Below, piece by piece: positions 43,336 through 51,601 of a stretch of DNA of 64,000 nucleotides. The position numbers were made by a program, and so were the translations under genes. The notes beneath the pieces are model-generated. The model did not search any database and was not told where the DNA came from. It saw only the letters and a list, made by a program, of their open reading frames with translations. Position 1 is the first letter of the stretch; the number at the start of each line of letters is the position of its first letter. Source of the DNA: Flavobacterium sp. SUN052 (GTDB lineage Bacteria > Bacteroidota > Bacteroidia > Flavobacteriales > Flavobacteriaceae); contig NZ_JAPQNS010000018.1 of the NCBI RefSeq assembly GCF_028867935.1, positions 62,001 through 126,000 on the forward strand. Direction: 5' to 3'.

Positions 43336-46300
43336 TTAGAGATTGAGATTGAGGCCGAACGAGAACGAGCGGAGCAGTGGGAAGGGATCGTCGTTGTTTT
43401 CGGCTCCCGATACGCTGGTGCTTTTTTCAGGATCGACACCCCGGTATTTCGTGAACGTCAACAGGTTTTCGGCCGTGACGTACAGGCGCAGACGACTCAC
43501 GCCAAAGCGACTCGTCAGTTTGTTCGGGATGTTATAGCCCGCCTGAATGTTTTTAAGGCGCAGGTAGTTAAAGCTGTCCAGCCAGAAAGTCGATTCGGCC
43601 TGGTTGTTGCCGCCTGAGCCCGTCAGAAGCCGAGGTAACGACGCCGACCGATTGTCTAAGCTCCAGGTATCGTTCCAGAGAAAATCCTGAAATGCATTAC
43701 GGGCAGAGGGAATGTTAACCTGGTTGAATGGTTCCAACCAATAGTCTCTGCGGCCCGTTGCCGACTGCCAGAGCACGCTCACGTCGAAACCCCGCCAGTT
43801 CCCAAACAGGTTGAGGCCGTAGGTGCCGCTGGGCTGATCGCGGTTAAATTGGGGTTGGGCAACGCGATCTTCGTCGTTCACCTGTCCGTCGCCGTTCAAA
43901 TCTTTGTACAAAATGTCTCCTGGCGAGAAATACTGGCCCTGATAGGGTGCGCTGGCAATGTCTTCCCAACTCTGGGCAATACCCGTCGACACCCGGCTGT
44001 AGGCAAAGTGGTAAGGCAGATTCAGGTACGTAAATCCTTTTGACAGAAACTCATTCCACTTAAGAAGTTTGTTTTTGTTGAACGCCATGTTCAGGTTGGC
44101 TCCCACGTTGGCATCCCGGATTTTGGCCCGGTACGTCACGTTAAGTTCAAGACCCCGGTTCCGTAATTCGCCAATGTTCACCCGGGGAGCATTGTAGCCT
44201 GATAAAAACGACGATAACGACGACGGGCGAATCATACCCTTAGTCATTTTCTGGTACAAGTCGATTTCGGTAGAAAGCCGACCGCCGAAAAAAACCAGAT
44301 CAGCCCCCAGGTTGGTCACGTTGGTTTCTTCCCACGAGAAATCTTCGTTGATGATCTTGGCCGAACTGAAACCCTTCACAATCTTACTGTTCAGAATGTA
44401 GTTGGTCAGGTTAAAGATGTCGCGCTGTTCGTAGCGGCCAACCCCCGAGTTGTTACCCAGTTTCCCGATCGAGGCCCGAAATTTACCCGATGACAGTACA
44501 CCCGTAAACTTCTTGAAGAAAGGCTCTTCGGAGAAGCGCCAGCCTGCTGAAGCAGAAGGGAAAAAGCCGTACTGGAAGCCCGGAGCGAACTTGCTGGAAC
44601 CGTCGTAGCGGGCGTTAGCTTCAAATAGATACTTGTCGTTGATGGTGTAATTGACCCGCCCGATACCCGACCGCAGGCCCTCCGCATCAGAGTTGCCACC
44701 AGCAGCCTGGGTGGTAGTCAGGGCTGCGTCGATTTCGCTCAGCAGGGGGTTGATCCGATCCTGCCGACTAGCCGAGAGGTTCCGGTTAAACCAGTATTCC
44801 TCGGTGTAGGCACCCAGCAAGCTCAACTGATGGTTGCCAAACAAGGTCCGGTTGTAGGTCACGCGGCCCTGAAGCAGCGTTTTGTAGCCTGAGTTTACTG
44901 CGTTGCCGATACCGGCGCTAGGCGCAATCAGGTTACGGGCAATCTGGTCTGTCTGGAAGTTCCAGGCATCAGTTGGGTCAGCGTAAGTTTTGGTGAACTG
45001 GTTGTAATACCGCAAACCGTAGTCGCCACGAACGGTCAGACCCGCAATGGGAGTCCACTCGCCATACAAGTTAGCGTTTAGCTCCTGACGGTCGCGCAGG
45101 TTGTGGTTGATGCTCAGAATAGACAGCATGTTGGCGGCAAAAGCATCTTCACCGTAGGCCATAATACCGCCATATCGACCGGTCGATGGCTCCTGCGGTA
45201 GAATACCCGCAATGGCATACCGAATGTCGTAACCAGCAGTACCGCTGTAGGTAATTAATCCCTCCTGGTTGGCATACGTCTGTTTCGACCACTGTCCGTC
45301 CATCCGAATACCCACTTTGATCTGGTCGCTTACCTTATAATCCAGGTTGAAGCGCGTGTTGTAGCGTTTGTAATCGTGGTTGATCAGAATACCTTTTTCG
45401 TCTAGCAGACCCGCCGAGAGGTAGAAGTTAGCCCGGTCGTTGCCGCCCGAAGCCGACAGGTTGTGTGTCTGGATGTTGCCATGGTCGCGCAGAATCACAT
45501 CCCACCAGTTGGTGTTAGGGTATTTTATCGGGTCGATCAGGCTCTTCGACATCCACTCTTCAACGGTGCCGTAGCGATACGTCGTAGAAGATGCCCCCGC
45601 ACCCGAAGCACGAAGGTGCATAGTTAGCGAGCGGGCGTAATCGTCGAAATAGTTATAAAAGTTGGTTGGCTGTGAAATGCCGTAGGTGCCGGTATAACTG
45701 ATCTGCGGTTTTTTGTTCTGGGTTCCGTTTTTCGTCGTGATGAGCACAACGCCGTTGGCTGCCCGCGATCCATACACCGAGGATGATGCGGCATCTTTCA
45801 GTACCGAGATACTGGCCACGTCGTTCATGTCGATCCGGTTGATGTCCACGTCCGGAATACCGTCGACGACAATCAGTGGCCCGGCACCGTTCACCGTGCC
45901 CAGCCCCCGAATAATAAGGGAGGCCCCACTGCGACCCGCCTGCCCGGTCGATTGCTGCACCGACAGGCCCGGTATCAGACCCGACAGACCCGAGGATACG
46001 TTGGTCAACGAACGGCTGGCGATTTTTTCGTCAATTGTAATGGCCGCAACCGATCCCGTCAGGTTTTCTTTCTTCTGGGTGCCGTATCCAACCACCACCA
46101 CCTCGTTCAACGTTTTCACGTCGGGAGCCATCGTGATGTCGAGGGTCGTCTGGCTGGTGATAGCGACTTCCTGTGCCAGATAGCCAATTGCCGATACCAC
46201 CAATGTACCCCCACCGGTGGGAATGTTGATCGAGAACTTACCGTCGGCATCGCTGGTGGTACCCGTGCGGGCGTCGTTTTTTAGAACAACCGTTGAGCCG

Positions 46301-46482
46301 GGTAATCCCCCGCCTTTTTCATCGAGCACCCGGCCGTTAAACCGATAGGTGGTCACCTGACCGGTAGGCGCACCTGGCGGAACAGTCTGACCAACCACTG
46401 CACTGGTAATTAGTACGAGCGGTAGCCATCCATACAGCACCTTAAGCAGGAATTTGGTAGATAGAATTTTACACATAACCAT
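43336..46482 (-). CDS. SusC/RagA family TonB-linked outer-membrane transporter
   Basis: 1048 residues. A signal peptide (cut near VVGQT, about 31) is followed by a carboxypeptidase-regulatory-like domain (YRFNGRVLDEKGGGLPGSTV), a TonB box region with EVVVVGYGTQKKENLTGSVA, the plug (DASSSVYGSRAANGVVLITT) and a 22-strand barrel to the C-terminal Leu/Phe end (SFGLNLNL). ATGs at 46482 and 46476 are both possible. It imports oligosaccharides with SusD using TonB energy. It is the first gene of the minus-strand PUL operon, and four phased GAAC repeats lie 78-143 bases upstream. Confidence 0.97.
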   Translation of the reverse strand: MVMCKILSTKFLLKVLYGWLPLVLITSAVVGQTVPPGAPTGQVTTYRFNGRVLDEKGGGLPGSTVVLKNDARTGTTSDADGKFSINIPTGGGTLVVSAIGYLAQEVAITSQTTLDITMAPDVKTLNEVVVVGYGTQKKENLTGSVAAITIDEKIASRSLTNVSSGLSGLIPGLSVQQSTGQAGRSGASLIIRGLGTVNGAGPLIVVDGIPDVDINRIDMNDVASISVLKDAASSSVYGSRAANGVVLITTKNGTQNKKPQISYTGTYGISQPTNFYNYFDDYARSLTMHLRASGAGASSTTYRYGTVEEWMSKSLIDPIKYPNTNWWDVILRDHGNIQTHNLSASGGNDRANFYLSAGLLDEKGILINHDYKRYNTRFNLDYKVSDQIKVGIRMDGQWSKQTYANQEGLITYSGTAGYDIRYAIAGILPQEPSTGRYGGIMAYGEDAFAANMLSILSINHNLRDRQELNANLYGEWTPIAGLTVRGDYGLRYYNQFTKTYADPTDAWNFQTDQIARNLIAPSAGIGNAVNSGYKTLLQGRVTYNRTLFGNHQLSLLGAYTEEYWFNRNLSASRQDRINPLLSEIDAALTTTQAAGGNSDAEGLRSGIGRVNYTINDKYLFEANARYDGSSKFAPGFQYGFFPSASAGWRFSEEPFFKKFTGVLSSGKFRASIGKLGNNSGVGRYEQRDIFNLTNYILNSKIVKGFSSAKIINEDFSWEETNVTNLGADLVFFGGRLSTEIDLYQKMTKGMIRPSSLSSFLSGYNAPRVNIGELRNRGLELNVTYRAKIRDANVGANLNMAFNKNKLLKWNEFLSKGFTYLNLPYHFAYSRVSTGIAQSWEDIASAPYQGQYFSPGDILYKDLNGDGQVNDEDRVAQPQFNRDQPSGTYGLNLFGNWRGFDVSVLWQSATGRRDYWLEPFNQVNIPSARNAFQDFLWNDTWSLDNRSASLPRLLTGSGGNNQAESTFWLDSFNYLRLKNIQAGYNIPNKLTSRFGVSRLRLYVTAENLLTFTKYRGVDPEKSTSVSGAENNDDPFPLLRSFSFGLNLNL

Positions 46483-46559
46483 AGAGAGGTCTTAAAACTT
46501 GTCTTATTGACCCAATATTAGCAGGCATGTGAATAGAAAATATGGGAATAATCTAAATC

Positions 46560-46625
46560 GAACGATCTATCCACCTCTTTGAACGCTTTTGATCCCCACT
46601 GAACGGTTTGTCCTCCTTTTTGAAC
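46560..46625. promoter_or_regulatory. Four GAAC half-sites at 21/20/21 bp, PUL operator
   Basis: GAAC begins at 46560, 46581, 46601 and 46622. The units between share more than the tetramer: GAACG, then a T-rich spacer, then TCCnCC and a T run in units 1 and 3, TCCCCA in unit 2. Spacing of about two helical turns puts all copies on one DNA face. The array sits in the 316-base gap between susC (minus) and the second lyase gene (plus), so it may control both. The hybrid AraC-type regulator at 34549 is the natural candidate. Confidence 0.6.
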
Positions 46626-46713
46626 ATCAGACGTAATTGAGAAAAAATTGTACGATGCTAAACTTGCAGTGTGAAAACAGATAGCTAACGGGGAGGTGAA
46701 AAAAAACAGATTT

Positions 46714-46791
46714 ATGATGTCCTTAATTGAAGTTGGGTCGCTTGTGCTGCTCATCTCGCTCCTTGTATTTATACTGTCCATTGTGCTGTAA
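46714..46791 (+). CDS. Very short hydrophobic ORF (25 residues)
   Basis: Two tandem ATGs (46714, 46717) open a 25-codon frame encoding MMSLIEVGSLVLL followed by ISLLVFILSIVL, almost entirely hydrophobic and long enough to span a membrane once. It ends 7 bases before the lyase ATG at 46799. An AG-rich stretch (GGGGAGGTGAAA) precedes it. It could be a small membrane protein, a leader peptide, or chance. Confidence 0.35.
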   Translation: MMSLIEVGSLVLLISLLVFILSIVL

Positions 46792-46798
46792 GCTGCCC

Positions 46799-47986
46799 AT
46801 GCCACGCCTACTTTCTAGCCATATCGCTCTCGTTGTCCTGGTCGGAATTTGTTCAGGAAGCGTGATGCCCATTCGGACACAGTCGCCTGATCGGGCAGGG
46901 GTGTTGACCACGCTGAAACCCCACATCATAACCGAAGCCCGTTGGGCGATGCAACAGCAACCTGTTACGGTAACGGCTCAGTCGTCGCCCAGAAGTGCGG
47001 GCGGAATCCATGATTTTTTCTCGGAAGGCGACTACTGGTGGCCCGACTCAACTAACCGTCAGGGGCCCTACATTCAGCGTGATGGCCTGACGAACCCCGA
47101 CAATTTCGGTGCGCACCGGCAAGCTATGATTCGGTTTAGCCGGGTGGTTGGTGCGCTGGCTTCGGCCTATGTAATCACCCGTGATGAGACATATGTTCGG
47201 CACGCATTTCGGCACTTGAACGCGTGGTTTGTGGACCCGGCCACCCGCATGAACCCATCGCTGTTATATGCACAGGCTATTAAAGGGCGGTTTACTGGAC
47301 GGGGAATCGGCATTATTGACACTATTCACCTGATGGAAGTTGCCCAGGCTCTCCGCGTGATGGAACAGGCCAAATCGGCTGATAAAAAAGCTACAGCGGC
47401 TATCCGGCGCTGGTTTGCTGACTACCTGAACTGGCTGACGACGCACCAATACGGCAAGGATGAGATGAACGCCAAAAACAATCACGGCACCTGTTGGGTG
47501 ATGCAGGTGGCGGCTTTCGCACGACTAACCGGGAACGATTCTCTGATGAACGTTTGTCGGAACCGGTACAAAACGGTGTTGCTACCCGATCAGATGGCCG
47601 CAGATGGAAGTTTCCCCCAGGAACTTCGTCGGACCAAGCCCTACGGGTATTCGCTCTTCAACCTCGATGCCATGACAATGATCTGTCAGATTCTTTCCAC
47701 TCCTACCGACAATCTGTGGACCTACCAGACTTCCGATGGGCGGGGCATTCAACAAGGTATTTCGTATCTGTATCCATTTGTGGGAAACAAGGCAAGCTGG
47801 CCACTGAAACCAGACGTAATGTACTGGAACGACTGGCCCGTTGCCCACCCGTTTCTGGTGTTTGGCGCCCTCGCTTTTAAGCAGAACCCGTGGATCGACA
47901 CCTGGAAGAAACTGGATCACGACCCAAAAGTAGACGAAGTGTTACGCAACCTGCCGATTCGTAACCCGGTCATCTGGCTAAACTAA
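46799..47986 (+). CDS. Alginate lyase family polysaccharide lyase, second copy
   Basis: 395 residues from the ATG at 46799; a TTG-started reading from 46727 adds 24 unlikely residues. The signal segment ends near MPIRTQS. The motif order is the same as in the lyase at 38816: HDFFSEGDYWWPDST, GPYIQRDG, RGIGIIDTIHLMEVA, catalytic NNHGTCW and ELRRTKPYGYS with the Arg/Tyr pair. Identity to that protein is moderate, so the two may attack different links or act as endo and exo enzymes. It is divergent from susC and 18 bases upstream of the GH88 gene, clearly in one operon. Confidence 0.85.
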   Translation: MPRLLSSHIALVVLVGICSGSVMPIRTQSPDRAGVLTTLKPHIITEARWAMQQQPVTVTAQSSPRSAGGIHDFFSEGDYWWPDSTNRQGPYIQRDGLTNPDNFGAHRQAMIRFSRVVGALASAYVITRDETYVRHAFRHLNAWFVDPATRMNPSLLYAQAIKGRFTGRGIGIIDTIHLMEVAQALRVMEQAKSADKKATAAIRRWFADYLNWLTTHQYGKDEMNAKNNHGTCWVMQVAAFARLTGNDSLMNVCRNRYKTVLLPDQMAADGSFPQELRRTKPYGYSLFNLDAMTMICQILSTPTDNLWTYQTSDGRGIQQGISYLYPFVGNKASWPLKPDVMYWNDWPVAHPFLVFGALAFKQNPWIDTWKKLDHDPKVDEVLRNLPIRNPVIWLN

Positions 47987-48004
47987 ACCCACGCAAACAA
48001 ACGC

Positions 48005-49210
48005 ATGAAAAACGGTATACTCATTGGCACGGCGCTGATTGCCACTGGCCTCCTGATCAATTTTGTCCCTGATTCGCTGATCAAATCAGTTTTTAAACAG
48101 GCTGAACAGCAAACGCAGGTTATGCTGAAAGAGATGGCTGCTGCACCAGCGGAAACCACAGGTAACAAACCTGCCCTGGTGTCACCCAGAACACTCGAAA
48201 AAACGGGCGCTTTACAACGGGTACCCGCCCGCGACTGGACCAGCGGTTTCTTCCCCGGCGAATTGTGGTACCTCTACGAATACACGGGTCAACGGGAGTG
48301 GGCCGACAAAGCCAGGACCTTTACAGCCAACCTGGAGCGCGAGAAAATGAACGCCGGAACGCACGATATGGGCTTTAAACTATATTGCAGCTACGGCAAT
48401 GGCTACCGACTGATTGGGGATAAAGCGTATAAAGACGTTATTATTCAGGGCGCGCGAACGTTGATCAAGCGGTTTAAGCCCGCTGCGGGTATCCTTCGCT
48501 CGTGGGATCACCACAAAGAAGTCTGGCAGTGTCCCGTCATCATCGACAACATGATGAACCTGGAACTGCTGTTTGCCGCCACCCGCCTGACGGGCGACTC
48601 GACGTTCTATAAAATTGCCGTCACCCACGCCAAAACGACGATAAAGAATCATTACCGGCCTGATAACAGCTCGTATCACGTGGTTGATTACGATACACTG
48701 ACGGGACAGGTGCTCAAGAAAAACACGCACCAAGGTTTCAGCCATGAGTCGGCCTGGTCGCGTGGGCAGGCGTGGGGTTTGTATGGCTACACCATGTGCT
48801 ACCGTGAAACCAAAGACCCGCACTTTCTGAAGCAGGCCGAAGCCATTGCCCGCTACATGCTCAACCACCCGCACATGCCCGCCGATCTGGTTCCCTATTA
48901 CGATTATGACGCGCCGGGCATTCCGAACGAACCGCGTGATGTGTCGGCCGCTACCGTGATGGCCTCCGCCCTGTACGAGTTGAGCACCTACAAGGCCGAC
49001 GCTGGTTACCGAGCCAAAGCCGATCAGGTTATGGCCAGTCTGGCCAAAAACTACATGTCGCCGGTTGGACAGAATCACGGCTTTTTACTGCTGCACAGCA
49101 CCGGCTCCAAAACCACCGAAATTGATGTGCCGTTGATATACGCCGATTACTATTTCCTGGAAGCTCTACTACGCTCCAAAAAGCTTAATGAAAAGAAGCC
49201 GTTGTTTTGA
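48005..49210 (+). CDS. GH88 unsaturated glucuronyl hydrolase
   Basis: 401 residues. An N-terminal hydrophobic segment (IGTALIATGLLINF, about 6-19) serves as signal or anchor. GH88 motifs: DWTSGFFPGELWYLYE, THDMGFKLYCSYG (first catalytic Asp), PVIIDNMMNLELL (second Asp), NTHQGFSHESAWSRGQAWGL with His/Ser/Trp binding residues, and PYYDYDAPG. GH88 enzymes hydrate and release the 4,5-unsaturated uronic acid left at the non-reducing end by polysaccharide lyases, so it fits directly after the lyase gene. This is the best evidence that the PUL substrate contains uronate. Confidence 0.93.
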   Translation: MKNGILIGTALIATGLLINFVPDSLIKSVFKQAEQQTQVMLKEMAAAPAETTGNKPALVSPRTLEKTGALQRVPARDWTSGFFPGELWYLYEYTGQREWADKARTFTANLEREKMNAGTHDMGFKLYCSYGNGYRLIGDKAYKDVIIQGARTLIKRFKPAAGILRSWDHHKEVWQCPVIIDNMMNLELLFAATRLTGDSTFYKIAVTHAKTTIKNHYRPDNSSYHVVDYDTLTGQVLKKNTHQGFSHESAWSRGQAWGLYGYTMCYRETKDPHFLKQAEAIARYMLNHPHMPADLVPYYDYDAPGIPNEPRDVSAATVMASALYELSTYKADAGYRAKADQVMASLAKNYMSPVGQNHGFLLLHSTGSKTTEIDVPLIYADYYFLEALLRSKKLNEKKPLF

Positions 49211-49222
49211 GGGGGTGAATAT

Positions 49223-49294
49223 GGAGCCGGATTGACGATTAGTACATCTAGTTTTTGTTCAAAAACTAGATGTACTAATCGTCAATCCGGCTCC
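49223..49294. terminator. 72-base palindrome, bidirectional terminator
   Basis: 49223-49257 and 49260-49294 are exact complements (35-bp arms, loop TT). The GH88 stop at 49210 is on the left; the Imm51-like gene enters from the right, and its last six codons and TAG (49275) lie inside the right arm. A hairpin this long and perfect exceeds what termination needs and looks like an inverted duplication of the gene's 3' end. Confidence 0.85.
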
Positions 49295-49703
49295 GGTCTG
49301 CTGAACCAATGTACTTTTCAAGTTTGCTCATGTCTTGAAAAATCGGACTCAGCGTATTGATGAAATCTAGCTGGCTCTCTTTCGAGTCAGCTACAGCATA
49401 AAAGCCGCCCGCTTCTGGGTCAAACTCAATATGATTTAGTAAATCTGGATTCTCTCTTTCCAGAATTTGAGTGATATGGCTTTCCCAACAGTAGCCATTT
49501 GGCTCGTATTCATGGCTTGCAAACAGTTCCATGTACTCGGGAAGCTTTTCAATTTCAGCCTTAATCCGAAAGGATCCTCCATTTTCATAAATCTCAAAAG
49601 GGGCAAAATTCGCCATACCTAGCTTTTTAGGGTTATCGTTCTTTTTGCTTTCACAACTCAAAAATACAGAAAGCAAGATGGTAAAAAGTACAGAAATACG
49701 CAT
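49275..49703 (-). CDS. Imm51-like lipoprotein, possible immunity protein
   Basis: 142 residues from the ATG at 49703 (an upstream reading to 49736 is weaker). A signal peptide with a loose lipobox (FLSC, Cys17) precedes a domain that matches the immunity-51 pattern: EPNGYCWESHITQILERENP, then HIEFDPEAGGFYAVADSKES and a final FINTLSPIF helix. Imm51 proteins usually protect a cell from a polymorphic or contact-dependent toxin and are mostly cytoplasmic; a lipid-anchored form would act in the periplasm. No toxin gene is next to it, so it may be an orphan or have another job. The 3' end lies within the palindrome at 49223-49294. Confidence 0.65.
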   Translation of the reverse strand: MRISVLFTILLSVFLSCESKKNDNPKKLGMANFAPFEIYENGGSFRIKAEIEKLPEYMELFASHEYEPNGYCWESHITQILERENPDLLNHIEFDPEAGGFYAVADSKESQLDFINTLSPIFQDMSKLEKYIGSADRSRIDD

Positions 49704-49756
49704 TGGATAACGGCTAAAATCTGTTATATGAGTCAAATTGTGTTGAATTATCTGTA

Positions 49757-50185
49757 ATGATGAAACAGTTTATGGCTTTTATGGCTGGTTTAGCTGGGTT
49801 TATACGAATTATGCTGACGTTGATTCCCATCACTATGGCCTTTATATTGGGGTTTATCATGCTCTCCTCAGACCCTAACGATAGGAGTATTGGTCCTTAC
49901 AAGGATTTTATGATTGATGACGTGTCAAAGGCTCAAACATTTATAATTCCAGCACAGACTATCCCTCCTGTAGTTATCCGGTATCGACTAGAAGGGGTAG
50001 TTGATAATAGTGCTAGTGTATCGTTCCGAACGAGTACTTACCTCTACAGTCAGGTTAAGTTTCATGGTGTTGTTGCTGAAAGCGGGCTTCAAGACTTCTA
50101 TGAGATGCGAGATATGCAAATTAATTATGAGCCCAGGGGAGTCAAAAAAGGCCACTTAGTTATCAAAGCAGCACTTAATTGGTAG
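49757..50185 (+). CDS. Membrane-anchored hypothetical protein
   Basis: 142 residues. Residues about 10-37 are strongly hydrophobic (IRIMLTLIPITMAFILGFIM), an anchor with the rest probably outside. The remainder is beta-rich with no motif I know (FIIPAQTIPPVVIRYRLEG). It is divergent from the Imm51-like gene, 53 bases away, and convergent with the small membrane ORF at 50238. Codon use seems more A+T-rich than neighbours, as it is in the Imm51-like gene, which hints that both came in together. Function unknown. Confidence 0.6.
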   Translation: MMKQFMAFMAGLAGFIRIMLTLIPITMAFILGFIMLSSDPNDRSIGPYKDFMIDDVSKAQTFIIPAQTIPPVVIRYRLEGVVDNSASVSFRTSTYLYSQVKFHGVVAESGLQDFYEMRDMQINYEPRGVKKGHLVIKAALNW

Positions 50186-50237
50186 GTAAAAAAGTAGTCC
50201 ATGTAACGTTATATAATCAGTTTTACGTCAACTACAA

Positions 50238-50372
50238 TCATTCACGCTTCCTCAGAAACCACCAAAGAGCCACTACAACAACTATTATCAGGATTGGCAC
50301 AATGAAGCCGCCTTTGTACAGCGTTCCGTAATCATCACCTGGAGCCGGTTGAGTTTGTCTGATCGTGTTCAT
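50238..50372 (-). CDS. 44-residue single-span membrane protein coupled to lgt
   Basis: A 44-codon frame starting at ATG 50372, which overlaps the TGA of lgt (ATGA, 50369-50372). The product begins MNTIRQTQPAPGDDYG, then has one membrane segment (GFIVPILIIVVVVALWWFL, residues 22-40) and a basic end RKRE. The topology, with a positive C-terminus, suggests N-out/C-in. The coupled start makes a real gene likely, although it is shorter than usual annotation limits. Function unknown; an Lgt accessory is possible from context only. Confidence 0.55.
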   Translation of the reverse strand: MNTIRQTQPAPGDDYGTLYKGGFIVPILIIVVVVALWWFLRKRE

Positions 50373-51424
50373 GCTGCTTGAGACTCAGGGATAATCTGTG
50401 GTTGTGTTATGGGGTTTACTTGAAAATCAGGCTGTTGCCGGTTTGCTATGTGACCTTGTGAAAAACTTGCTTTGACCCCTCGTTGGTTAGCCGTTGGTAG
50501 GTCGCCCTTAGTTGACCAACTAGACTGATGATTCTGGCTCGAATCGGGTAGGGGTGAGGTGTTTTCGCAACGGTAACAAAGGCTGGTCGATTGGAGCACT
50601 AAGGCTACCGGTATGAATAAAGTTGGTCTGCTAAAATTCCTCAGCAACAGAAATGCGCCCACTAAAATAGCCGGTATGCTCAAGAGTTGCCCCACATTAA
50701 GGGGCATACTGTCTTCGAAAGCAACCTGATTTTCTTTGAAGAATTCCCAGACGAACCGTAAGCTAAATACCCAGACCAAGGCTATGCCTAACAGCGTACC
50801 GGGTGCCAATTGCTTGCGATACGTTTTCCAGAACCAGAACAACACCGCGAATAAGATCAGGCAGGATAAAGATTCATACAACTGAGTTGGATGGCGGGGC
50901 ACCTGACTAAACTCATGGTCGCGAACAAAAACGAACGCCCAGGGTACGTTGGTGGGCTTGCCGAAAATTTCTGAGTTCATCAAGTTGCCAAACCGGATGA
51001 ACGCTCCGGCAAGGGCAGCGGGGATACATAGGCGATCCGTGAGCCATAAAAACGTTTGCCCAGTCGTTTTGCTGGAAGCCCGTTGCGCATAGATCCATAA
51101 ACCGATAATGGTGCCTAGTATTCCTCCATGACTGGCAAGGCCAGCGAACGGAGGGGTTATAATCTGTAGTGGATCGTGCAGAAACATGTCAGGCTCGTAA
51201 AAAAGGAAATGGCCTAATCGTGCCCCTAAAACCACCGACAAGACTATTGTTATCAGCAGTGGCTCGGTATCAGATAGCGGTTTTTTCTCCGTCCTAAAGA
51301 TGAACGTCATGACTTGGACTCCGATCAGAAATCCGGCTGCAAAGAGTAAACTATACCACCGAAGGGGCCAGGAGCCGATACGAATGATCTCAGAATCAAC
51401 GTCCCAAACGATATACTGAAGCAT
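50369..51424 (-). CDS. lgt: Prolipoprotein diacylglyceryl transferase Lgt with C-terminal extension
   Basis: 351 residues. The Lgt core is about 1-270: WYSLLFAAGFLIG, GARLGHFLFYEP, LASHGGILG (catalytic His region), the signature RFGNLMNSEIFGKPTNVPWA and RHPTQLYES. Lgt transfers diacylglycerol from phosphatidylglycerol to the lipobox Cys, the first step in lipoprotein maturation. The last 80 residues (from about TSLCYRCENTS) are hydrophilic, Gln/Ser/Pro-rich and unlike Lgt, so the frame probably read past the ancestral stop. They end in the ATGA overlap with the 44-residue ORF. A second lgt elsewhere in the genome would be usual in this group. Confidence 0.9.
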   Translation of the reverse strand: MLQYIVWDVDSEIIRIGSWPLRWYSLLFAAGFLIGVQVMTFIFRTEKKPLSDTEPLLITIVLSVVLGARLGHFLFYEPDMFLHDPLQIITPPFAGLASHGGILGTIIGLWIYAQRASSKTTGQTFLWLTDRLCIPAALAGAFIRFGNLMNSEIFGKPTNVPWAFVFVRDHEFSQVPRHPTQLYESLSCLILFAVLFWFWKTYRKQLAPGTLLGIALVWVFSLRFVWEFFKENQVAFEDSMPLNVGQLLSIPAILVGAFLLLRNFSRPTLFIPVALVLQSTSLCYRCENTSPLPDSSQNHQSSWSTKGDLPTANQRGVKASFSQGHIANRQQPDFQVNPITQPQIIPESQAA

Positions 51425-51601
51425 AATCTTGATTTATGGAAGTGGCAATTCTGTAAAGCTAAAGTTTATTTATATCTGCCCTGCAAGGGACTCAGTTCTA
51501 ACTTGATTACTGTATCCTGTACCAAGTCAGAACTGGGCAATGAATATGTTGACAAACGTAGTGGAAAGGCAAGAGTTCAATTATAGAGAAGAAACGGCCT
51601 C

